Below, in pieces: positions 8,655-18,263 of a DNA stretch of 64,000 nt. The DNA comes from Pseudomonas marginalis. GTDB taxonomy: Bacteria; Pseudomonadota; Gammaproteobacteria; Pseudomonadales; Pseudomonadaceae. The position numbers were made by a program, and so were the translations under genes. Positions within the stretch are counted from its first letter, which is position 1; every line of letters begins with the position of its first letter. The DNA lies in assembly GCF_001645105.1 (NCBI RefSeq), contig NZ_LKEG01000023.1, positions 30,281 through 94,280 on the forward strand. The letters are read 5' to 3'. The notes under the pieces are model-generated. The model was not told the origin of the DNA. It did not search any database and saw only the letters and a program-made list of their open reading frames with translations.

Positions 8655-10969
8655 GGCGCTTGTACGCCAGGCGCTGGGCGGACCTGCCCTTGCGTGGCAA
8701 GGCGCTGGTGGTGATTTCGCTGCCGCTGGTGGTGCTGTTGTTGTCCTTGGTACTGATCTACATCACCGAACGGCAAACCGCCCGCGCTGAAGAAGACGTG
8801 CGCCGGGTGCTTCGCGTGCAAGGCGATATCCGCGCCGTGCACACGCTGCTGGCCGAAGCCGCCGCCAGCGTGCGCGGCTACCTGCTGACTCGCCGCGATG
8901 ATTTCCTGCCGGGGTACCTCAACGCCAAGCCGCAGATTGAGTCAGCCCTGCGCCGACTCGACCATAATGTTCGCGATCAACGGGTGCGCGAACAGCTCGC
9001 GTCGATCACGCCGCTGATCAACAGCAAGATTGATGGACTGGAGGACATGCTCAACGACCCGACGACAAGCCCTGAGTCGATTACCAGCATTCTCGTTAGC
9101 AACAAACACATCCTGGATGCCTTGCGCCAGCATATCGGCACCATGCTCACCCTTGAGGACTCGTTGCTCGCTGAGCGCACCGCGGCCGCGGCCGAAACAC
9201 GCCAGAGACTGCTGCTGTCCACCTGGCTGGCGGCCATCTGCGGACTATTTGGGGCCATCGTCGCGGTGCTGTTTCTGTCCAAGGGTATTGTCGCGCGGGT
9301 GCAGCAAGTGCAAGGAAACGCGCAACGCCTGGCCCTCGGTCAGCCGCTGCAGCCGCAACCGCCGGAACACGACGAGATTGGCCAGTTGGGCACGCGCCTG
9401 GTGGAGGCCGGGGTGCTGCTGGCCGAGCGCGAACGCGCATTGCGCGAGAACGAAGAGCGCTTGCGGCTGATCATCGACGGGGTCAAGGACTACGGGATCT
9501 TCGCCCTCGACAGCGCAGGCCATGTCACCAGTTGGAACAACGGCGCCGAGCGGATCAAGGGCTACACCGAACAGGAGATCCTCGGCCAGCACTTCTCGGT
9601 GTTCTACCTGCCCGAAGAGTGCCCACAACATCCGGACATGGCGCTGCGCGAGGCCACCCGCGACGGTGACTACACCGAAGAAGGCTGGCGTTGCCGCAAG
9701 GACGGTACGCGCTTCTGGGCCAGTGTGGTGATTACCGCGCAGTACGACAGCACCGGCGCTTTGCGGGGTTTCTCGAAGATCACCCGCGACATCACCGACC
9801 GTCGCGCGGCGGAAATTGCGCTGGGCACCGCCCGTGAGGAGGCCGAACGCGCCAGCCGAGCCAAGAGCGAGTTTCTCTCACGCATGAGCCACGAACTGCG
9901 CACCCCGCTCAACTCGATCCTGGGCTTTGCACAACTGCTGGACATGGACTCGGTTGCGGGGCAAAAAACCCAGGTCGGTCACATCCTGCGCGCCGGCCAG
10001 CATCTGCTGACGCTGATCAACGAAGTGTTGGACATTGCCAAGATCGAGGCGGGACGCTTGCCGTTGAACATCGAACCGATCCCCTTGGCGGGCACGCTGC
10101 AAGAAGCCCTGGCGCTGGTATCACCCATGGCCGCCGAAGCAGGCATCCAGTTGCAAACGCTGCCCACGCTGGCGGCGGATATCGGCATCGCTGCCGACCG
10201 ACAGCGCCTCACCCAGGTGCTGCTGAACCTGCTGTCCAACGCCATTAAGTACAACCGACCTCAGGGCCAGGTGAGCATTGAAGTCAAGGTCGAGGGGCAA
10301 CGCATTGGCGTGTCCGTCTGCGATACCGGCAAGGGCATCGCGACCGATCACATCGGGCAGTTGTTCAAGCCGTTCGAGCGCCTGGGGGCCGACCCGAACG
10401 TGGAAGGCAGCGGCCTGGGCCTGGCACTGAGTAAAAGCCTGCTGGAAAAGATGAATGGCAGACTGAGCGTGCACAGCCAACACGGTATCGGCTCACGCTT
10501 CACCCTGGAACTGCCCTTCGTGCGCGTGCAGCCCTGCGGCGACTTGGTCGCTGCCATGGTTGATACCACGCCGGTACGCCCTGCCCCCGCGATCCAGGGC
10601 AAGGTGCTGTATATCGAGGACAACCTCTCCAGCCTGGCACTGATCGAAACCTTGCTGCACCGCAGGCCGGGAATAAAGCTGTTGTCCAGCATGCAAGGCC
10701 AACTGGGCCTGGACCTGGCCGCACAGCATGTGCCACAGCTGATTCTGCTCGACGTGTCACTGCCGGACATCGACGGCCTGGCCGTGCTGCAGCGCTTGCG
10801 CCGGTCTGCGATCACCCGGTACACACCCGTGCTGATGATCACCGCCGACGCGAGCGATCTCACTCGCCAGGCCCTGCATGATGCGGGCGCGACGGCCATA
10901 TTGAATAAGCCGATTAACATCCCCGAGTTTCTTGCCCACCTCGACCAGTACTTTCCGGAGCCCGTGTGA
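8651..10969 (+). CDS. Hybrid sensor histidine kinase (CHASE3-HAMP-PAS-HisKA-HATPase-REC)
   Basis: Inner-membrane hybrid kinase of 772 residues. It has a first membrane helix near residues 17-40, a CHASE3 periplasmic domain ([20 protein letters not shown]) to about 180, and a second helix near 192-213. A HAMP linker and a PAS domain ([21 protein letters not shown]) at about 275-395 follow, then HisKA with H414 in [11 protein letters not shown], a HATPase domain ([19 protein letters not shown]) and a C-terminal receiver with D701 in [10 protein letters not shown]. No Hpt domain is present, so phosphate must leave through a separate partner. The gene overlaps its neighbours by 4 bases on both sides. 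Confidence 0.92.
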   Translation: MRRLYARRWADLPLRGKALVVISLPLVVLLLSLVLIYITERQTARAEEDVRRVLRVQGDIRAVHTLLAEAAASVRGYLLTRRDDFLPGYLNAKPQIESALRRLDHNVRDQRVREQLASITPLINSKIDGLEDMLNDPTTSPESITSILVSNKHILDALRQHIGTMLTLEDSLLAERTAAAAETRQRLLLSTWLAAICGLFGAIVAVLFLSKGIVARVQQVQGNAQRLALGQPLQPQPPEHDEIGQLGTRLVEAGVLLAERERALRENEERLRLIIDGVKDYGIFALDSAGHVTSWNNGAERIKGYTEQEILGQHFSVFYLPEECPQHPDMALREATRDGDYTEEGWRCRKDGTRFWASVVITAQYDSTGALRGFSKITRDITDRRAAEIALGTAREEAERASRAKSEFLSRMSHELRTPLNSILGFAQLLDMDSVAGQKTQVGHILRAGQHLLTLINEVLDIAKIEAGRLPLNIEPIPLAGTLQEALALVSPMAAEAGIQLQTLPTLAADIGIAADRQRLTQVLLNLLSNAIKYNRPQGQVSIEVKVEGQRIGVSVCDTGKGIATDHIGQLFKPFERLGADPNVEGSGLGLALSKSLLEKMNGRLSVHSQHGIGSRFTLELPFVRVQPCGDLVAAMVDTTPVRPAPAIQGKVLYIEDNLSSLALIETLLHRRPGIKLLSSMQGQLGLDLAAQHVPQLILLDVSLPDIDGLAVLQRLRRSAITRYTPVLMITADASDLTRQALHDAGATAILNKPINIPEFLAHLDQYFPEPV

Positions 10970-11475
10970 ACCTTGACCTGCGCATTCTGATCATCGACGA
11001 CCAACGCCCGAATCTCGACCTGGTGGAGCAATTGCTGGCGCGCGAAGGGCTGAACAACGTGCTCAGCAGCACTGAGCCATTGCGCACGCTGGAGCTGTTC
11101 AACAGCTTCGAACCGGACCTGGTGATTCTTGACTTGCACATGCCCGAGCTCGACGGCTTTGCCGTGCTGGAACAACTCAACCGGCGCATCCCCAATGGTG
11201 AATACCTGCCGATCCTCGTGCTCACCGCCGATGCCACCCGCGACACTCGTCTGCGCGCCCTGGCACTCGGCGCCAGGGATTTCATCAGCAAGCCCCTGGA
11301 TGCGCTGGAAACCATGCTGCGGGTATGGAACCTGCTGGAAACCCGCGTGCTCTACAAAACCTTGCGCACGTTAGTGCCGGCCGATCAGATTGAGTTGTTG
11401 CAACGGCGCGGCTCAACGGGCGGCACCGGGAACACCCACGCGGCGATGCCCCCCTCCACTATCCGACGCTGCTAG
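10966..11475 (+). CDS. Receiver-domain-only response regulator with short C-terminal tail
   Basis: Product of 169 residues started by GTG at 10966 inside the GTGA that ends the hybrid kinase gene. A full receiver domain has the acidic pair in IIDDQRPN, phospho-acceptor D56 in VILDLHMPEL and the lysine in ISKPLDA. After residue 125 there is only a helical segment and a low-complexity tail with no output domain. Similar receivers precede HD-GYP phosphodiesterase domains in other proteins, but none is present here. It is likely a phosphate sink or protein-interaction output for the hybrid kinase. The stop overlaps the convergent AraC gene by 4 bases. Confidence 0.85.
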   Translation: MNLDLRILIIDDQRPNLDLVEQLLAREGLNNVLSSTEPLRTLELFNSFEPDLVILDLHMPELDGFAVLEQLNRRIPNGEYLPILVLTADATRDTRLRALALGARDFISKPLDALETMLRVWNLLETRVLYKTLRTLVPADQIELLQRRGSTGGTGNTHAAMPPSTIRRC

Positions 11476-12419
11476 ACACGGATTCGCTTGATGTCGCGTT
11501 GCGGCGGTTCGCCAAACAGGCGGCTGTATTCACGGCTGAACTGCGACGAGCTTTCATACCCCACGATGCCACCGGCACTGCTTGCGTCCACACCCTGGCT
11601 GAGCATCAACTGCCGTGCGGCTTGCAACCGCAGTTGCTTCTGATATTGCAACGGACTCATGCCCGTCAGGGCGCGAAAATGCTGGCGAAACGTCGACGGG
11701 CTCATATGGGCGTGGGCGGCCAGGTCATCCATGCGCAGGGCCTGGCGATAGTTGAGTTTAAGCCAGGCAACGGTCCTGGCAATGTGCTGGCTGGGTGACC
11801 CGGCAGCGATCACATGCAGTAACTGTGGGCCGTGCGCACCGCTCAACAGTCGCGCAATCAGTTCTTCCTTGATCAGCGGGGCCAGGGTCTCAAGCAATTG
11901 CGGCTCGCCAAGCAGGTCCACCAGGCGGCGCACGGCATCCAGCACACCAGCGTCCAGGGGTTGTACAGTCACCGCTCGAAACTCTTCCTCCCGCATGCGT
12001 TGGGACAGTTTCATGCGGTCAGCGACGTGCATCACGGTGGCGTTGTCCAGCGCCAACATAATTCCCAAAAACGGTTGCGCCGCACTCGCCTGGCTGACCT
12101 GTGAAATGACCGGCAGATCAACACTGGTGACCATGGACTGGCCGGGGCCGTAGGTCAGCACTTCACTGCCGACCAATACCCGCTTGCAACCTTGCAACGT
12201 GACGCCAATGCCCAGGCCATAAATACAGTGCATGGGTGCCGTGATGTCGGGGCGCCTGTACAGGTTCAGGCCAGGCAGTGCGCCAATCCTGTCGTCATCG
12301 CTGCCCAATGCCAGGTCAACCGCGCCCGCAAGGCGGCTGACGGCGCACGCTATCGGTTCTTTCATGAGCACAGGTTGCACATAGGATTCCTTGATCAGCA
12401 CAGGTCTAGAGTTGGTCAC
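11472..12419 (-). CDS. AraC-family transcriptional regulator (AraC_N / XylS type)
   Basis: A 315-residue regulator started by GTG at 12419; GGAG lies 6 bases upstream, which supports this over the ATG at 12365. The N-terminal part (YRRPDITAPMHCIYGLGIGVTLQGCKRVLVG) is the AraC_N domain found in many pseudomonad regulators of alcohol or aldehyde metabolism. The C-terminal part has two helix-turn-helix motifs, MDDLAAHAHMSPSTFRQHFR and the SAGGIVGYESSSQFSREYSR region. It begins 14 bases inside the end of the XdhC-type gene, so they share a transcript. Control of the molybdenum hydroxylase is possible but unproven. Confidence 0.85.
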   Translation of the reverse strand: MTNSRPVLIKESYVQPVLMKEPIACAVSRLAGAVDLALGSDDDRIGALPGLNLYRRPDITAPMHCIYGLGIGVTLQGCKRVLVGSEVLTYGPGQSMVTSVDLPVISQVSQASAAQPFLGIMLALDNATVMHVADRMKLSQRMREEEFRAVTVQPLDAGVLDAVRRLVDLLGEPQLLETLAPLIKEELIARLLSGAHGPQLLHVIAAGSPSQHIARTVAWLKLNYRQALRMDDLAAHAHMSPSTFRQHFRALTGMSPLQYQKQLRLQAARQLMLSQGVDASSAGGIVGYESSSQFSREYSRLFGEPPQRDIKRIRV

Positions 12420-13374
12420 GAACGACTCCGTTGCTCAGGCGAACAATATCCGCCATGACGGCGAGGGCAATCTCGGCTGGGGTCTTGCTCCCTAAGTTAA
12501 GTCCAATCGGCGCATGAATGCGCTCGAGCATCTGCGGCGCCAACGCGCCAATGCGCTTGACCCGCTCAAGACGCTTTTCGCTGGTCCGTCTGGAGCCCAT
12601 GGCGCCGATGTAAAAAGCGCGGGTCCTCACGGCCTCCAGCAGCGTCAGGTCGTCCATGCGCGGGTCGTGGGTCAACGCCACAATCGCGGTACCGGCATGG
12701 CATCCGCCTGCGGCGATGAACGTGGCGGGAAACACGTTGAGGACTTCCACCCCGGCCATGCTGAAGGCGGTGGTCAACTCTGCGCGCGGGTCGCACACGA
12801 CCACCTCATAGCCCAGGGCCACCGCGAAACCGGCACAGAACTCGGCCACCGGGGACAGGCCGGCGATCAACAATCGATGGGCTGCCCCCATACGAATCCG
12901 CACCTGATCGCCATCAACGACAACCGGCGCAGTGGCACCGGCATCGCTCTGATCATGTCGGGCATGTGTTCCAAGCGTGACATGCCGCACCACGCGCTGG
13001 CGCCCTTGCAGCGCGCCCAACAGTACTGCGAAGTGCGCTTTCGCCACGCAATCGGGTTCGAACTTTTCGACCAGTACGTCGAGTACGCCGCCACACGGCA
13101 GCTCCAGTGACGGTGCAAGCCCGCCCTCACCGTAGCGCACCACATGGTTGTGCTCGACGAACTCATGGCGCCCCAACCGTTCAAGGAAGTCTTCCTCTAC
13201 ACAGCCTCCCGAGAGTGAACCGCAGAACTCGCCTGTCGACAGGGCGGCCAGTAAAGACCCCGGCCCTCGCGGTGCCGAACCAAACGTCGCAAGCACCGTG
13301 CACAGCCAAACGCAGCGATCTTGTTCGAGCCACGTCGTGGCTTGCTGGATAACTTGGAGATCAAGGTTTTTCAT
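12406..13374 (-). CDS. XdhC/CoxI-family molybdenum enzyme maturation factor
   Basis: The ATG at 13374 gives 322 residues. The N-terminal XdhC_CoxI domain shows TVLATFGSAPRGPGSLLA and GSLSGGCVEEDFL. The C-terminal XdhC Rossmann-like domain shows GLSPVAEFCAGFAVALGYEVVVCDPR and FYIGAMGSRRTSEKRL. XdhC proteins bind molybdenum cofactor, assist its sulfuration and insert it into xanthine-dehydrogenase-family enzymes. The only such enzyme in the window is the iorAB-type pair at 1153-3880, 8.5 kb away and separated by a signalling operon, which fits a functional link without proving it. It is divergent from mexE. Confidence 0.87.
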   Translation of the reverse strand: MKNLDLQVIQQATTWLEQDRCVWLCTVLATFGSAPRGPGSLLAALSTGEFCGSLSGGCVEEDFLERLGRHEFVEHNHVVRYGEGGLAPSLELPCGGVLDVLVEKFEPDCVAKAHFAVLLGALQGRQRVVRHVTLGTHARHDQSDAGATAPVVVDGDQVRIRMGAAHRLLIAGLSPVAEFCAGFAVALGYEVVVCDPRAELTTAFSMAGVEVLNVFPATFIAAGGCHAGTAIVALTHDPRMDDLTLLEAVRTRAFYIGAMGSRRTSEKRLERVKRIGALAPQMLERIHAPIGLNLGSKTPAEIALAVMADIVRLSNGVVRDQL

Positions 13375-13664
13375 GAAATGCGAACCGGCCCGGCCTTCCT
13401 CCGATGAGTGTCCCAGCGTGATCGGTAGGCCTTTTCCGGGCCGGTACCGTGGGTTGAGGTGCAGGCCTGTTGAGTACGGCCTCACGATGAGCGGAGTATG
13501 TGGAGTTAGCCGGTAGAGGTGATTGCCTGATCAAGGGAATTTATTGCCTATTTCAACAGAAGTCGGCATATAGCCTTGCATGTGACAAATTGTTTCTGGT
13601 TTAGACCGTGCTCAAACTGATCAAGGGCGCATAGTCGTTGCGTTGGCAGCAACAGTCTTTTGTC

Positions 13665-13741
13665 ATCATTCCTATTGATAGCCCCCTAACGAAACCCCCA
13701 TGCTAGAGGGCTAACACCTCGCTTATATCATTCCGAATGAT
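13665..13741 (+). promoter_or_regulatory. Two LysR/MexT-like sites upstream of mexE
   Basis: The 452 bases between the XdhC-type gene and mexE hold no gene. They contain ATCATTCCTATTGAT at 13665-13679 and ATCATTCCGAATGAT at 13727-13741, 62 bases apart and identical at 12 of 15 positions. The second is a perfect 7-bp inverted repeat around one base. From memory, the MexT box upstream of mexE in P. aeruginosa has the form ATCA-N5-GTCGAT-N4-ACYAT. The downstream copy matches ATCA, the GAT and ACC..T at those spacings. The sites are therefore candidate LysR activator sites; the assignment to MexT is inference. Confidence 0.6.
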
Positions 13742-13826
13742 AGTTACCTTTGCTTCATTCGATTCGTGACATACCCCCTCGCCGCGCATGATCCGCCCAT
13801 CTCAAATACATTGGCGGATACACCTC

Positions 13827-15068
13827 ATGGAACAGTCACTCAAACATTTGCGCTTCCCCCTGGCGATTTTGGCCGTGGTGGTGATGAGCGCGTGCGGCAA
13901 GACCCCGGACCAAGCGGCCGCCATGCCAGCGGCCAAAGTCAGCGTGGCCAAGGTGCTGGAACAACCGGTCAACGAGTGGGATGAATTTACCGGTCGCCTG
14001 GAAGCGCCCGAAACCGTACAGATTCGTCCACGGGTCTCTGGCCAGATTGACCAAGTCGCTTTCACTGAAGGCGCTTTGGTCAAGAAAGGCGACCTGCTGT
14101 TCCAGATCGACCCACGCCCGTTCCAGGCCGAAGTGCGTCGCCTTGAAGCCCAGTTGCAACAAACCCGCGCCGCTGCCACCCGTAGCGACAACGAAGCGCA
14201 ACGTGGCGAACGCCTGCGCCAGAGCAATGCGATCTCCGCCGAACTGGCCGACTCGCGCACCACCTCCGCCCAGGAAGCCCGCGCCGCCGTCGCCGGGATC
14301 CAGGCGCAATTGGACCTGGCCAAGCTGAACCTGAGCTTTACCCGCGTGACGTCGCCGATCAGCGGCCGCGTCAGCCGTGCCGAAATCACCGCCGGCAACC
14401 TGGTGACCGCCGATGTCACGGCGCTGACCAGCGTGGTCTCCACCGACAAGGTCTACGCCTATTTCGACGCCGATGAGCGCGTTTTCCTCAAGTACACCGA
14501 ACTGGCTCGCCAAGGCCGTCGTGGTGCGACCACCCCGGTGTACCTGGGCCTGTCCAACGAAACCGGCAACCCGCACCTGGGCCAGATGAACTTCGTCGAC
14601 AACCAGGTCAACCCGGCCACCGGCACCATCCGCGGTCGCGCCGTGTTCGATAACAGCAAAGGCGAATACACCCCTGGCCTGTACGCCCGCTTGAAGCTGG
14701 TCGGCAGCGGCACCTACTCCGCCGTATTGATCAACGACGAAGCGGTCGGCACCGACCTGGGCAAGAAGTTCGTGCTGGTGATGGAAGGCGACAAGCCGGC
14801 TTATCGCTCGGTGGAGCTGGGGCCGAAGATCGAAGGTCTGCGCATCGTGCGCAGCGGCTTGAACAAAGACGACACCATTATCGTCAAGGGCCTGCAGCGC
14901 GTGCGCCCTGGCTCGCCGGTCGCCCCGGAAACCATTCCGATGGCCAGCAAGGAAACCCTCGCCGCCTTGGCCCAACAACGACAAGCGCTTGAAGCCAGCA
15001 ACCTGGAACAAGTGGCGCCGGAAAAAACCGCGTCCAAACTTGCCAGCGCTGCGACTCCACGCGGTTAA
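13827..15068 (+). CDS. mexE: RND multidrug efflux periplasmic adaptor MexE
   Basis: Membrane-fusion lipoprotein of 413 residues. The signal peptide ends in the lipobox VMSAC with the lipidated cysteine at 23. The hairpin domain (RRLEAQLQQTRAAATRSDNE), two lipoyl half-motifs (RPRVSGQIDQVAF and SPISGRVSRAEITAG) and the beta-barrel with YAYFDADERVF are all present. The sequence agrees closely with my memory of P. aeruginosa MexE. It links MexF in the inner membrane to OprN in the outer membrane; this pump exports chloramphenicol, fluoroquinolones, trimethoprim and quinolone signal precursors. No mexT or mexS is adjacent. mexF starts 15 bases downstream. Confidence 0.95.
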   Translation: MEQSLKHLRFPLAILAVVVMSACGKTPDQAAAMPAAKVSVAKVLEQPVNEWDEFTGRLEAPETVQIRPRVSGQIDQVAFTEGALVKKGDLLFQIDPRPFQAEVRRLEAQLQQTRAAATRSDNEAQRGERLRQSNAISAELADSRTTSAQEARAAVAGIQAQLDLAKLNLSFTRVTSPISGRVSRAEITAGNLVTADVTALTSVVSTDKVYAYFDADERVFLKYTELARQGRRGATTPVYLGLSNETGNPHLGQMNFVDNQVNPATGTIRGRAVFDNSKGEYTPGLYARLKLVGSGTYSAVLINDEAVGTDLGKKFVLVMEGDKPAYRSVELGPKIEGLRIVRSGLNKDDTIIVKGLQRVRPGSPVAPETIPMASKETLAALAQQRQALEASNLEQVAPEKTASKLASAATPRG

Positions 15069-15083
15069 GGGATACGACTCAAG

Positions 15084-18000
15084 ATGAATTTTTCCAAGTT
15101 CTTCATTTCGCGGCCGATCTTCGCAGCGGTGCTCTCGCTGTTGATCCTGATCGCCGGTGCGATCTCGCTGTTCCAATTGCCGATCAGCGAATACCCGGAA
15201 GTGGTGCCGCCGACGGTGGTGGTACGCGCCAACTTCCCGGGCGCCAACCCCAAGGTCATCGGTGAAACCGTGGCCGCGCCGCTGGAACAGGCGATCACCG
15301 GCGTCGAGAACATGCTGTACATGTCCTCGCAGTCGACCGCCGACGGCAAGCTGACGCTGACCATCACCTTCGCCCTGGGCACCGACCTGGACAACGCGCA
15401 GGTGCAAGTGCAAAACCGCGTGACCCGGACTCAGCCGAAATTGCCTGAAGAAGTGACGCGCATCGGTATCACCGTGGACAAGGCCTCCCCCGACCTGACC
15501 ATGGTGGTGCACTTGACCTCCCCGGATCAGCGCTACGACATGCTGTACCTGTCCAACTACGCCTTGCTCAACGTCAAGGATGAGCTGGCGCGGCTGGGCG
15601 GTGTGGGTGATGTGCAGCTGTTCGGCATGGGCGACTACTCCCTGCGGGTGTGGCTGGACCCGAACAAGACCGCTTCGCGCAACCTCACTGCCACCGATGT
15701 GGTGACCGCGATCCGTGAGCAGAACCGTCAAGTGGCCGCGGGTGCGCTGGGTGCACAACCTGCGCCGACTGCCACCGCGTTCCAGTTATCCGTGAACACC
15801 CAAGGTCGCTTGGTGACCGAGGAAGAGTTCGAGAACATCGTGATTCGTTCAGGCGCTAACGGTGAAATCACCCGCCTCAAAGACATCGCGCGGATCGAGC
15901 TGGGTTCCAGCCAATACGCCCTGCGTTCGCTGCTCAACAACCAGCCGGCCGTGGCGATCCCGATCTTCCAGCGCCCAGGCTCCAACGCCATCGAGATTTC
16001 CAACGAAGTCCGCGGCAAGATGGATGAGCTGAAAAAGAGCTTCCCGCAAGGGATGGACTACAGCATCGTCTATGACCCGACCATCTTCGTGCGTGGTTCC
16101 ATCGAAGCCGTGGTGCATACCCTCTTCGAAGCGTTGATCCTGGTGGTATTGGTCGTCATCCTGTTCCTGCAAACCTGGCGCGCCTCGATCATTCCGTTGG
16201 TGGCGGTGCCGGTATCCTTGATCGGTACGTTTGCGGTGATGCACCTGTTTGGCTTCTCGCTCAACGCGTTGTCGCTGTTCGGCCTGGTACTGGCCATCGG
16301 TATCGTGGTGGACGACGCCATCGTGGTGGTGGAGAACGTCGAGCGCAACATCGAGCTGGGCCTGGAACCGTTTGCGGCGACTGAAAAAGCCATGAGCGAA
16401 GTGACCGGTCCGATCATCGCCACGGCGTTGGTGCTGTGTGCGGTGTTCATTCCGGCGGCCTTTATCAGCGGCTTGACCGGGCAGTTCTATAAGCAGTTCG
16501 CCTTGACCATTGCGATCTCGACAGTGATTTCGGCCTTCAACTCGCTGACCTTGTCCCCGGCCCTGGCCGCCGTGTTGCTGCGCAGCCATGACGCGCCGAA
16601 GGATCGCTTCTCCAAAGTTCTCGACAAGCTCTTCGGCGGATGGTTGTTCAAACCCTTCAACCGCTTCTTTGACAAAGCCAGCCACGGCTATGTCGGCACC
16701 GTACGCCGTGTGATTCGCGGCAGTGGTATCGCGCTGTTCCTGTACGCCGGGTTGATGGTGCTGACCTGGTTTGGTTTCGCCCATACCCCGACCGGTTTCG
16801 TGCCGGCCCAGGACAAGCAATACCTGGTGGCCTTCGCCCAGTTACCGGACGCCGCCAGCCTGGACCGCACCGAAGACGTGATCAAGCGCATGTCCGACAT
16901 CGCGCTGAAACAGCCGGGCGTGGAAGCCGCCGTGGCCTTCCCAGGCCTGTCGATCAACGGTTTCACCAACAGCCCGAACAGCGGCATCGTGTTCGTGACC
17001 TTGAAGCCGTTCGACGAGCGTAAAGACCCGAGCATGTCCGCCGGTGCGATTGCCGGCGCGTTGAACGGCAAATACAGCGACATCCAGGAAGCCTACATGG
17101 CGATCTTCCCACCGCCGCCGGTTCAGGGCCTGGGGACGATCGGCGGCTTCCGCCTGCAGATCGAAGACCGTGGCAACCTGGGTTATGACGAGCTGTACAA
17201 AGAAGTGCAGAACATCATCACCAAGAGCCGCACCACGCCGGAGCTGTTCGGCCTGTTCACCAGCTACACGGTCAACGTGCCCCAGGTCGATGCCGCCATC
17301 GACCGTGAAAAGGCCAAGACCCACGGCGTGGCGATCAGCGACATCTTCGACACCCTGCAGATCTACCTGGGTTCGTTGTATGCCAACGACTTCAACCGCT
17401 TCGGTCGGACCTACCAGGTCAACGTGCAGGCTGAGCAACAGTTCCGCCTGGATGAAGACCAGATCGGCCAGCTGAAAGTGCGCAACAACAAAGGCGAGAT
17501 GATCCCGCTGGCGACCTTTATCAAGGTCAGCGACACCTCGGGCCCGGACCGCGTGATGCACTACAACGGCTTTATCACCGCTGAAATCAACGGCAACGCG
17601 GCACCGGGCTACAGCTCCGGCCAGGCCCAGGCGGCGATTGAAAAACTGTTGAAAGAGGAACTGCCCAACGGCATGACCTACGAGTGGACCGACCTGACCT
17701 ATCAGCAAATCCTCTCGGGCAACACCGCACTGTTCGTGTTCCCGCTCTGCGTACTGCTGGCGTTCCTGGTACTGGCGGCCCAATACGAAAGCTGGAGCCT
17801 GCCGTTGGCGGTGATCCTGATCGTACCGATGACGCTGCTGTCGGCGATTACCGGGGTGATCATCTCGGGCGGCGACAACAACATCTTTACCCAGATCGGC
17901 TTGATCGTACTGGTGGGCCTGGCGTGTAAGAACGCGATTCTGATCGTCGAGTTCGCCAAGGATAAACAGGCAGAAGGCCTCGACCCGCTCGCTGCGGTAC

Positions 18001-18263
18001 TGGAAGCCTGCCGTTTGCGTCTGCGGCCGATCCTGATGACCTCGTTCGCCTTCATCATGGGTGTGGTGCCACTGGTGTTGTCCAGCGGTGCCGGTGCCGA
18101 GATGCGTCATGCCATGGGCGTGGCGGTGTTCTCCGGGATGATCGGTGTGACCTTCTTCGGTCTGTTGCTGACGCCAGTGTTCTACGTACTGATCCGTCGC
18201 TATGTGGAGCGCAGCGAAGCGCGCAAAGCGGCCAAGGCCTTGAAGCTGGAGACACAGCAATGA
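15084..18263 (+). CDS. mexF: RND efflux inner-membrane proton antiporter MexF
   Basis: Inner-membrane pump of 1059 residues, the usual HAE1 length. It starts MNFSKFFISRPIFAAVLS and has the periplasmic porter and docking loops between membrane helices 1-2 and 7-8. Helix 4 carries the proton-relay acidic pair in GIVVDDAIVVVENVER. The C-terminal half repeats the twelve-helix plan (NIFTQIGLIVLVGLACKNAILIVEFAK). The match to remembered P. aeruginosa MexF is very close over the whole length. The oprN start overlaps its stop by 4 bases, so the three components are made together. Confidence 0.96.
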   Translation: MNFSKFFISRPIFAAVLSLLILIAGAISLFQLPISEYPEVVPPTVVVRANFPGANPKVIGETVAAPLEQAITGVENMLYMSSQSTADGKLTLTITFALGTDLDNAQVQVQNRVTRTQPKLPEEVTRIGITVDKASPDLTMVVHLTSPDQRYDMLYLSNYALLNVKDELARLGGVGDVQLFGMGDYSLRVWLDPNKTASRNLTATDVVTAIREQNRQVAAGALGAQPAPTATAFQLSVNTQGRLVTEEEFENIVIRSGANGEITRLKDIARIELGSSQYALRSLLNNQPAVAIPIFQRPGSNAIEISNEVRGKMDELKKSFPQGMDYSIVYDPTIFVRGSIEAVVHTLFEALILVVLVVILFLQTWRASIIPLVAVPVSLIGTFAVMHLFGFSLNALSLFGLVLAIGIVVDDAIVVVENVERNIELGLEPFAATEKAMSEVTGPIIATALVLCAVFIPAAFISGLTGQFYKQFALTIAISTVISAFNSLTLSPALAAVLLRSHDAPKDRFSKVLDKLFGGWLFKPFNRFFDKASHGYVGTVRRVIRGSGIALFLYAGLMVLTWFGFAHTPTGFVPAQDKQYLVAFAQLPDAASLDRTEDVIKRMSDIALKQPGVEAAVAFPGLSINGFTNSPNSGIVFVTLKPFDERKDPSMSAGAIAGALNGKYSDIQEAYMAIFPPPPVQGLGTIGGFRLQIEDRGNLGYDELYKEVQNIITKSRTTPELFGLFTSYTVNVPQVDAAIDREKAKTHGVAISDIFDTLQIYLGSLYANDFNRFGRTYQVNVQAEQQFRLDEDQIGQLKVRNNKGEMIPLATFIKVSDTSGPDRVMHYNGFITAEINGNAAPGYSSGQAQAAIEKLLKEELPNGMTYEWTDLTYQQILSGNTALFVFPLCVLLAFLVLAAQYESWSLPLAVILIVPMTLLSAITGVIISGGDNNIFTQIGLIVLVGLACKNAILIVEFAKDKQAEGLDPLAAVLEACRLRLRPILMTSFAFIMGVVPLVLSSGAGAEMRHAMGVAVFSGMIGVTFFGLLLTPVFYVLIRRYVERSEARKAAKALKLETQQ

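Noticed and set aside
13836..15758. 640-codon open frame on the minus strand opposite mexE-mexF
   Set aside because: It mirrors the codon structure of genes that are certain on the plus strand, is rich in H, Q, R, G and has no domain. It is a GC-driven shadow.
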